Position numbers and translations under genes: made by a program
In this document: positions 1-4,185 of the stretch, piece after piece
Layout: the number at the start of each line of letters is the position of its first letter
Position numbering within the stretch: position 1 is the first letter of the stretch
Notes under the pieces: generated by a model
The model's input: only the letters and a program-made list of their open reading frames with translations
Database searches by the model: none
What the model was told of the DNA's origin: nothing
NCBI GenBank assembly: GCA_937896115.1
Contig: CALBLB010000303.1
Coordinates: forward strand, 1 to 6,357
Source of the DNA: an uncultured Succinatimonas sp.
Lineage (GTDB): Bacteria > Pseudomonadota > Gammaproteobacteria > Enterobacterales > Succinivibrionaceae
Direction of reading: 5' to 3'
Length of the DNA stretch: 6,357 bases

Positions 1-1
1 A

Positions 2-883
2 AAGTGCAAGATCATCTATACATTCAGCCCAAAAAGACGCGAACGGGAGTTAAAAGAATTAGAAGCGCAGATCTCAAAGGCAAAAGCAGCTGTGACTGAG
101 CAAACTCTTATGGGTAATCCGTACAGTAACGGCTGGCGCTCACTGGTTCAAACTCAAAAAGAAGCTGCCAAAAGAAAATTTGATAAAGATCAATACAGGG
201 CCGTAGGACTCAAGGAAGAAGTCATTGCCGACCGCAAAGCAACCGCCGGTTATGCTGCTGTCGTCTATGATGAGCCGACGGACGGATCTGCAGGATCTAT
301 TTCGGCTGAAGAAGTGCTCAAACTGTATCATCGCTTGGTACGTATTGAAGACTGCTTTCGAGTAATGAAAAGTACATTCAGCATTCGACCGGTATATGTG
401 CGATTACCGGAAAGGATCACGGCTCATTGTTACTTATGTGTACTGGCATTGATGCTTATGCGTTGTGTACAAACTGCGCTTGAAAAAGAAAAGAACTCAA
501 TGTCATCAACGCGAGTCAGTAAGGCACTTCGTCAGGCTTTGGTCGTACCGATCCCATCCAAGCAAGGAAATACACAAACTTTTTTAAATGTAGGAACAGA
601 TCTGTTGGGGCAATGTACTCAACAATTAAAAACCGACAGACGACAAAGCGCCTTGGATGAAACGGTTGATCAAGAAAAAATTTGGGAAAAATACCAAGAC
701 GAAAGAGAGTCCCAACCGGACGATCTGGATAAGATTTTAAGAAGTGTCAATTTAAAACCGTTGAAGCTCTTCAACAGCCTCAGTGAGATCAAGAGTCGTT
801 TAAACCTTAAAGCCTGTACAGACAAAGTCATGCTTTCCTATGAACATACAATGCTCATGCAAAAACTCTCAACCATGATGTGA
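2..883 (+). CDS. IS1634/IS4-type transposase, C-terminal part (5' end outside window)
   Basis: This is the C-terminal ~293 residues of a DDE transposase, which would cut and join the ends of its insertion sequence. The frame is open from position 2 with no stop, so the gene starts left of the window; the GTG at 92 is an internal Val, not a start. The diagnostic block lies at about 323-430: a Tyr, then VRIEDCFRVMKS followed by IRPVYV and RITAHCYLCVLALMLMR. This matches the catalytic-Glu region of IS1634-group (IS4-like) transposases. The probable catalytic Glu is at 347-349, with a Lys seven residues later (E-x6-K). The Arg of the classical Y-x2-R-x3-E-x6-K signature is replaced by Leu, which I recall as common in this group. 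The two catalytic Asp residues would be upstream and cannot be checked. The early residues (about 35-90) are highly charged. The C-terminus ends with a clean TGA and shows no internal break, so the element may be intact. Family assignment is from remembered motifs. Confidence 0.85.
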   Translation, partial: KCKIIYTFSPKRRERELKELEAQISKAKAAVTEQTLMGNPYSNGWRSLVQTQKEAAKRKFDKDQYRAVGLKEEVIADRKATAGYAAVVYDEPTDGSAGSISAEEVLKLYHRLVRIEDCFRVMKSTFSIRPVYVRLPERITAHCYLCVLALMLMRCVQTALEKEKNSMSSTRVSKALRQALVVPIPSKQGNTQTFLNVGTDLLGQCTQQLKTDRRQSALDETVDQEKIWEKYQDERESQPDDLDKILRSVNLKPLKLFNSLSEIKSRLNLKACTDKVMLSYEHTMLMQKLSTMM

Positions 884-903
884 TTTTATCCCCCGATAGA
901 TGA

Positions 904-955
904 TAACTAAAAACTCATGACAAACGGCATGAGAAAGCCGTTTTCTCATTAGTTA
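904..955. repeat. Nested and mutually exclusive inverted repeats after the transposase stop
   Basis: Four inverted repeats are interleaved in 52 bases. An outer pair TAACTAA (904-910) and TTAGTTA (949-955) encloses CTCATG/CATGAG (914-919, 928-933), AAACGGC/GCCGTTT (922-928, 937-943) and ATGAGAAA/TTTCTCAT (929-936, 942-949). The inner pairs share bases, so they cannot all form together. There is no long T-run on the plus strand, so this is not a standard intrinsic terminator. It may be part of the IS end or an RNA structure at the transposase mRNA 3' end. Confidence 0.7.
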
Positions 956-1088
956 GCTCCTAAACTCGGGTAAACGAGTCAGATTTATATGATTAATTTT
1001 GAAATTTTAGCACAACCCCATTGTCAGTTTTGGTGATGTAAGTTGCTTTTATCAACGTTCTATCTGAGGTATGTTGATGTTTGAGGTG

Positions 1089-1123
1089 AAAAAAACCGTT
1101 GCCGCAAACATAACGGCAACGGT
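1089..1123 (-). terminator. Intrinsic terminator of ompA
   Basis: Read on the minus strand, ACCGTTGCCG pairs perfectly with CGGCAACGGT (10 bp, 1114-1123 with 1095-1104) around a 9-base loop, directly followed by seven Ts (1089-1095 as As on the plus strand). It lies about 20 bases after the ompA stop codon, the expected place for a Rho-independent terminator of that gene. The plus-strand reading lacks a T-run, so it probably does not also stop transcripts coming from the IS. Confidence 0.93.
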
Positions 1124-1143
1124 GTGGATCAGATTAATTTAAA

Positions 1144-2181
1144 TTAAATCTGTTTTTCTGTGGTTTTGTCGCCGGAAACGACTACTTCAACGCGGCGATC
1201 CGGGGCTAAGCAATCGATAACTGCATTCCTGCCTTTAACACTGTCGCATTTGTTGCCAGTGACAGGATTTGCTTTACCACGTCCTTCAACAGCTTTGATT
1301 TGGTTGTTGTTCAGACCATTGGCACGTAATTCTTCTGCAACGGCTGTTGCACGTTTCTGTGACAGTTTCTGGTTGTAAGCGTCAGAACCAATGCGATCGG
1401 TATAACCATAAACTTCAAATTCGGTATTTGAAAGTCCCTTTGAAGAATTGACAACGTCAGAAATCACTTTCTTGCCGTTGGCAGACAGAGTACTACCGTC
1501 AAACGGGAACAGAGTACCTGCAGACAGGCTGTGATTTTCTGTTACACGTTCTGTCTTGGGGGTAACGGGGGCTGCAGCAACCGGAGCAGGGGCGCTAGGA
1601 CCACCGATGGTATACTGGAAACCCACATAAAGGAAACCCATGCCACCGTCCATCTTCTTTTCAGGAGAGTAATCTGAATCGAAGGAGTTGAAGTAGTAGT
1701 CATAGCCTACACGAGCACCGAAATTCTTGGTGAAAGCATACTGGACGCCAACACCTAAGAGAGGATCCCATGCATCGGCTCCGTGATTGCTACCGGTTAA
1801 GTGATCAGTGTGATAAGCCAGACCAACACGGGCGAAAATATCAGATCCCTTGGCGTCTAAAGGGTAGGCAAAACGAGCGGCAACTTCTGGGCCATAAATT
1901 TTGAGATCGTGTTTCTTGCCATCGATTTTGGTTTCAAAGTTACTAAACCCGTTATAGGCAGCTTCTACGCCGAACCAATCGGTGAAATTGTAACCAACAT
2001 AGGCACCGTAACCAATTGCATTCTTGCCTGTCATTTCGGCGTTCTTTTCAGAATCGATGTATGAATGAGCCCAACCGCCTTTGACACCAAAAGTCCAAGA
2101 ATTTTCCAGGGCTGCGTTAGCAGAGAAGGAGGCAGTAGCTAATACGGCAGCTACTGAGAAAGCTAAAACTTTAGTCTTCAT
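1144..2181 (-). CDS. ompA: OmpA-family outer membrane porin, peptidoglycan-anchored
   Basis: This is an abundant outer-membrane protein that links the outer membrane to peptidoglycan. Its 345 residues are close to E. coli OmpA (346). Residues 1-23 are a Sec signal peptide (MKTKVLAF then a hydrophobic Ala-rich core) with probable cleavage after ANA. About 25-193 form the eight-stranded barrel with alternating aromatic strands (for example YGAYVGYNFTDWFGVEAAY), ending FLYVGFQYTIGG. Residues 195-209 are a Pro/Ala hinge (APAPVAAAPVTPK). About 217-336 are the OmpA-like periplasmic domain with YGYTDRIGSDAYNQ and LSQKRA. D262 and R277 have the same spacing as the diaminopimelate-binding Asp/Arg pair of E. 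coli OmpA. C312 and C324 would form the small disulfide loop before APDRRVEV. The start is supported by the signal peptide and a weak GGA ribosome site eight bases upstream. It is monocistronic, with its own candidate promoter and a strong terminator. Confidence 0.96.
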   Translation of the reverse strand: MKTKVLAFSVAAVLATASFSANAALENSWTFGVKGGWAHSYIDSEKNAEMTGKNAIGYGAYVGYNFTDWFGVEAAYNGFSNFETKIDGKKHDLKIYGPEVAARFAYPLDAKGSDIFARVGLAYHTDHLTGSNHGADAWDPLLGVGVQYAFTKNFGARVGYDYYFNSFDSDYSPEKKMDGGMGFLYVGFQYTIGGPSAPAPVAAAPVTPKTERVTENHSLSAGTLFPFDGSTLSANGKKVISDVVNSSKGLSNTEFEVYGYTDRIGSDAYNQKLSQKRATAVAEELRANGLNNNQIKAVEGRGKANPVTGNKCDSVKGRNAVIDCLAPDRRVEVVVSGDKTTEKQI

Positions 2182-2296
2182 AGTATTATTCCAGCTTATA
2201 AAAATCCCAATTGAAGATAAGATATTTTTGCCAATTAGACTTTTTTAACATGACCATTAGCATGGTTTGAAAAAGAAAACTTAGCTTCTTATCATA
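2182..2296 (-). promoter_or_regulatory. Predicted ompA 5' leader with hairpin
   Basis: If transcription starts just after the -10 near 2303, ompA has an untranslated leader of about 115 bases, similar in length to the E. coli ompA leader, whose 5' stem-loop is known to stabilise the mRNA. On the RNA, ACCAT/ATGGT (2262-2266 with 2253-2257) forms a hairpin with a four-base loop. A flanking CTTTTT/AAAAAG pair (2240-2245 with 2270-2275) could close a longer stem. The structure is read by eye; the stabilising role is inferred by analogy. Confidence 0.45.
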
Positions 2297-2302
2297 GTTT
2301 GT

Positions 2303-2311
2303 ATTATATCA
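2303..2311 (-). promoter_or_regulatory. Extended -10 promoter of ompA
   Basis: The minus strand reads TGATATAAT, a perfect TATAAT (2303-2308) preceded by the TGn extension. Seventeen bases further upstream the sequence is only a poor -35 (CCTTTA, 2326-2331), which is acceptable for an extended -10 promoter. It lies between the tRNA and ompA, so ompA can be expressed independently of the tRNA. Confidence 0.6.
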
Positions 2312-2391
2312 TCTCTGCTCTGCGCTAAAGGCATATAAACACAATGAGAATGAATATCTTATTGGTGGGGGAAGTGAAGGGAGGAAGTTGG

Positions 2392-2467
2392 TGGTGCTGG
2401 CAGTAGGTTTCGAACCCACGACCTCCTGTTTACAAAACAGGAGCTCTACCAACTGAGCTATGCCAGC
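2392..2467 (-). tRNA. tRNA-Thr, anticodon UGU
   Basis: This is a complete 76-base tRNA on the minus strand. The acceptor stem GCTGGCA/TGCCAGC is perfect, with discriminator A and an encoded CCA (2392-2394). The D-arm contains TAGCTCAGTTGGTAGAGC. The anticodon stem CCTGT/ACAGG encloses loop TTTGTAA, with anticodon TGT at plus positions 2432-2434 (ACA there), which reads ACA and related Thr codons. The T-arm carries GGTTCGAACC. G1-C72, C2-G71 and G35-U36 agree with known threonyl-tRNA synthetase identity elements in E. coli. It is a single gene, not part of a visible tRNA array. Confidence 0.97.
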
Positions 2468-2477
2468 AACGTGGCGT

Positions 2478-2486
2478 ATTATATCA
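2478..2486 (-). promoter_or_regulatory. Extended -10 promoter of tRNA-Thr
   Basis: The minus strand reads TGATATAAT (2478-2486) and then ACGCCACGTT up to the tRNA 5' end at 2467. TATAAT is perfect with a TGn extension. The -35 at 17-base spacing is a poor match (TTATAA). The G/C-rich discriminator just after the -10 is the type seen in ppGpp-inhibited stable-RNA promoters, so stringent control is plausible. The predicted start leaves only a very short 5' leader for RNase P. Confidence 0.6.
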
Positions 2487-2540
2487 AATGTTTATTAATT
2501 TTATAAGTACAATTTAATTTGTTGTTTTGGATAAATATTT

Positions 2541-2765
2541 ATGTCAGTGATAAGGCTTGATTGCCGTGGTCTCTGTTGTCCTGAACCTTTGATTATTCTT
2601 AAAAAAGCGGTTAGAGGCGCTAAAAGTGGGGATATTGTGGAAATATTTTCTGATGATCCTGTTTCATTGCGTGATTTTCCTGCATTTTGTAGATTTATGA
2701 ATCATGATCTGCTGAATATGCCTGATAGCACACACCCAAATTTTTTTAGAATAAGGAAGAGGTAA
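2541..2765 (+). CDS. tusA: TusA-family sulfur carrier protein
   Basis: This small cytoplasmic persulfide carrier (74 residues) accepts sulfur from IscS-type cysteine desulfurase and, in E. coli, hands it to TusBCD/E for 2-thiolation of wobble uridine in Lys, Glu and Gln tRNAs. The family signature is near the N-terminus: LDCRGLCCPEPLIILKKAV, with the active Cys at C13 in the C-P-x-P motif. Residues 30-54 (GDIVEIFSDDPVSLRDFPAFCRFMNH) match the conserved core GE...DDP...RDIPxFCxFMxH of E. coli TusA. The N-terminal tail is several residues shorter than in E. coli (81 residues). C8 and C12 are extra; E. coli has Arg before the active Cys. An in-frame TAA eight bases before the ATG fixes the start, with GGA (2529-2531) as a weak ribosome site. 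It is divergent from the tRNA, its promoter is unclear, and no intrinsic terminator is seen. It could be a paralogue (YedF/YeeD-like), but length and core fit TusA best. Confidence 0.9.
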   Translation: MSVIRLDCRGLCCPEPLIILKKAVRGAKSGDIVEIFSDDPVSLRDFPAFCRFMNHDLLNMPDSTHPNFFRIRKR

Positions 2766-2857
2766 TTTTTCGCTAAACGTTGTCTTTTGGTGGGGGCCTT
2801 AGAAAGCTATTCGTCTGATGCTATCCTAAAAAGATCGGCGTAAAATTCGAATAGCCG

Positions 2858-3049
2858 TTGCTCATTTTTAAAAGCAACTGTAACTGTAAAGTTAATAAAC
2901 ACGAAAAGGCTTTGTTTATCTTGTATGGATGGGTTATAAAACATAACTTTGAAATCAATGCATGTGCCACTTGTGTAAAATTTAGATTTTCAGATGGTGT
3001 GGACCATTGTCGACGCTCTGAACATAAAGGGCAGGACTTGCCCGGTTAG
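2858..3049 (+). CDS. Doubtful short cysteine-rich ORF
   Basis: A 63-codon frame opens after an in-frame TAG (2852-2854) and ends in TAG. No ATG or GTG lies near the beginning; the first usable codon is TTG (2858) without a visible ribosome site. A later TTG with AAAGG about 11 bases upstream would give roughly 42 residues. The C-terminal half looks protein-like: CATCVKFRFSDGVDHCRR has a C-x2-C-x11-C spacing as in small metal-binding proteins, and CNC occurs near the start. I do not recognise a family. It could be a real small protein, a decayed remnant, or chance within a structured non-coding region. Confidence 0.25.
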   Translation: MLIFKSNCNCKVNKHEKALFILYGWVIKHNFEINACATCVKFRFSDGVDHCRRSEHKGQDLPG

Positions 3050-3101
3050 CCTGTTTAATACACTTCATGGGTAAATAACAGGAACCCGCCGAAGATCATA
3101 T

Positions 3102-3131
3102 TTGATCAGTAGGGATCCCTTGCATTTATAA
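3102..3131 (+). promoter_or_regulatory. Weak candidate glyQS promoter
   Basis: TTGATC (3102-3107) followed after 18 bases by TTATAA (3126-3131) is the best -35/-10 pair I could find upstream of glyQ, and it is weak. The spacer contains AGGGATCCCT, and the -10 lies inside the palindrome CATTTATAAATG, so a repressor could act here. If used, the glyQ leader would be about 115-120 bases and include the 3156-3195 hairpin. A stronger -10-like TATACT (3237-3242) lies too close to the start codon. Confidence 0.25.
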
Positions 3132-3155
3132 ATGTTAGGGTGGATGTCAATGATT

Positions 3156-3195
3156 AATAGCATCTATGTGCAAGATTCATATTGTTGATGCTATT
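3156..3195 (+). repeat. Nine-base inverted repeat upstream of glyQ
   Basis: AATAGCATC (3156-3164) and GATGCTATT (3187-3195) are perfect complements. Inside, TATG (3165-3168) and CATA (3178-3181) continue the stem, leaving TTGTT (3182-3186) as a one-sided bulge and a nine-base loop. There is no T-run after it, so it is not an intrinsic terminator. It ends 60 bases before the glyQ ATG and could be an RNA hairpin in the glyQS leader or a DNA-binding site. The octamer GATGCTAT also occurs at 2817-2824. Confidence 0.6.
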
Positions 3196-3220
3196 GTCGA
3201 GATTAAATGGTAACTATTTG

Positions 3221-3239
3221 ATAAATAAAATTTATTTAT
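3221..3239. repeat. AT-only palindrome next to the glyQ ribosome site
   Basis: ATAAATAAA, a single central A, and TTTATTTAT form perfect nine-base arms made only of A and T, ending six bases before the TTTAGG ribosome site of glyQ. It could be an upstream promoter-type curved element, a weak RNA hairpin near the ribosome site, or simply low-complexity AT sequence. The arms are certain, the role is not. Confidence 0.5.
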
Positions 3240-3255
3240 ACTTTAGGTTTATAAA

Positions 3256-4167
3256 ATGCCCAATAAGTACGATCTTCAAACTTTTCAGGGATTGATTCTG
3301 ACACTTCAGGATTACTGGATGAGACAAGGATGCATGATCGCAGAGCCCTTCGATATGGAAGTTGGTGCTGGAACTTCGCATCCCATGACTTTTTTGCGTT
3401 CTTTGGGACCAGAACCAATTTCTTGTGCCTATGTTCAGCCTTCACGTCGTCCTACTGATGGACGTTACGGGGAGAATCCTAATCGCCTTCAGCATTATTA
3501 CCAATTTCAGGTAATTCTAAAGCCTTCTCCAGATAATATTCAGGATTTGTATTTAGGATCCTTAAAGGAACTTGGTTTTGATCCGACAGTGAATGATATC
3601 CGGTTCGTTGAGGATAACTGGGAAAATCCAACCTTGGGTGCATGGGGGCTTGGATGGGAGATCTGGCTTAATGGTATGGAAATCTCTCAGTTTACCTATT
3701 TCCAACAGGTTGGTGGTTTGGAATGCTTCCCTGTGACAGGTGAGCTTACTTATGGCCTTGAACGTTTGGCCATGTATATTCAGAATAAGAAAACTGTATA
3801 TGATTTGATATGGGCGCATACAGCCAACGGAGATGTTACCTACGGTGACATCTATCATCAGAACGAGGTGGAGCAGTCTACCTATAATTTTGAATATGCC
3901 AACACTGATTTCCTTTTCCATATGTTCGATGAAATGGAGAAGGAGGCAAAGTATCTTTTGGATTTGGAGAAACCTCTGCCGTTGCCGGCATATGAAAGAA
4001 TTTTAAAAGCAGCACATTGCTTTAATTTACTCGACGCTCGTCATGCTATTTCCGTAACCGAGAGACAACGTTTTATTTTAAGAATACGCGCTTTGTCTAA
4101 AAAAGTAGCCGAAGAATATTTCAATTCGCGCAAGAAACTCGGTTTTCCCATGTGTAAAAATAATTAA
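3256..4167 (+). CDS. glyQ: Glycyl-tRNA synthetase alpha subunit
   Basis: This is the catalytic subunit of the alpha2beta2 bacterial glycyl-tRNA synthetase (EC 6.1.1.14). It activates glycine with ATP and, with GlyS, charges tRNA-Gly in the cytoplasm. At 303 residues it equals E. coli GlyQ in length and aligns almost throughout. The N-terminal TFQGLILTLQDYW (9-21) and DMEVGAGTSHPMT (33-45) are family blocks. Residues 61-92 (QPSRRPTDGRYGENPN, then YYQFQVILKPSP) form class II motif 2. FVEDNWENPTLGAWGLGWE (117-135) lines the active site. GLERLAMYIQ (167-176) is motif 3 with its Arg, and HQNEVEQSTYNFEYA (201-215) follows. The C-terminus ends LGFPMC as in the family. The ATG has a TTTAGG ribosome site eight bases upstream. 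It is followed 18 bases later by glyS in one operon. There is no sign of damage. Confidence 0.98.
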   Translation: MPNKYDLQTFQGLILTLQDYWMRQGCMIAEPFDMEVGAGTSHPMTFLRSLGPEPISCAYVQPSRRPTDGRYGENPNRLQHYYQFQVILKPSPDNIQDLYLGSLKELGFDPTVNDIRFVEDNWENPTLGAWGLGWEIWLNGMEISQFTYFQQVGGLECFPVTGELTYGLERLAMYIQNKKTVYDLIWAHTANGDVTYGDIYHQNEVEQSTYNFEYANTDFLFHMFDEMEKEAKYLLDLEKPLPLPAYERILKAAHCFNLLDARHAISVTERQRFILRIRALSKKVAEEYFNSRKKLGFPMCKNN

Positions 4168-4185
4168 CCAAGGAATTGAACTGAA

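Larger units (their letters stand above)
1..980 (+). mobile_element. Right part of an IS1634/IS4-type insertion sequence
   Basis: The transposase fragment plus the non-coding flank after its stop form the right portion of an insertion sequence whose left end is not in the window. The exact right end cannot be fixed without the partner inverted repeat. The repeat-rich segment 904-955 and the small inverted repeat ACTCG/CGAGT (964-968 and 975-979) are the likely terminal region, after which the sequence becomes plain AT-rich spacer. The end coordinate is therefore an estimate with an uncertainty of several tens of bases. No target-site duplication can be identified from one side. Confidence 0.55.
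2766..3255. other. 490-base intergenic region rich in inverted repeats, function unknown
   Basis: There is no clear gene, but there are several supported structures: GCTATTCG/CGAATAGC (2806-2813, 2848-2855); ATGGT/ACCAT with a four-base loop (2994-2998, 3003-3007); GGGCA/TGCCC with a five-base loop (3029-3033, 3039-3043); CCTGTT/AACAGG (3050-3055, 3077-3082); GATCA/TGATC (3094-3098, 3103-3107); the palindromes AGGGATCCCT (3111-3120) and CATTTATAAATG (3123-3134); AATAGCATC/GATGCTATT (3156-3164, 3187-3195); and an AT-only palindrome at 3221-3239. A cysteine-rich reading frame without ATG spans 2858-3049. The stretch must hold the 3' end of the tusA transcript and presumably the glyQS promoter and leader. 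A small RNA gene is possible, but I could not match it to 6S RNA, SRP RNA, RNase P RNA, tmRNA or a glycine riboswitch. Confidence 0.6.

Noticed and set aside
140..331. Minus-strand frame of 63 residues inside the transposase
   Set aside because: Shadow of the transposase coding sequence, no recognisable motif.
92..883. A 263-residue gene starting with GTG at 92
   Set aside because: The frame is open to the left edge and the upstream codons encode transposase-like charged sequence, so 92 is internal.
1051..1078. ATCAAC/GTTGAT inverted repeat as a terminator
   Set aside because: Six-base arms, a 16-base loop and no adjacent T-run; likely chance.
1160..1378. Plus-strand frame of 72 residues antisense to ompA
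   Set aside because: Lies over the strongly conserved OmpA C-terminal domain; antisense shadow.
2766..3200. 6S RNA, SRP RNA, RNase P RNA, tmRNA or glycine riboswitch
   Set aside because: Conserved motifs of these RNAs as I recall them (such as GGAAGGAAGCAGCC of SRP RNA or GAGGAAAGTCC of RNase P RNA) are absent on either strand.
3237..3242. TATACT as the glyQ -10
   Set aside because: It would start transcription only a few bases before the ATG, over the ribosome site, and has no -35.
3236..3445. Minus-strand frame antisense to the glyQ start
   Set aside because: Shadow of glyQ with no family resemblance; the same holds for 3562-3921 in glyQ and 5230-5532 and 5484-5702 in glyS.
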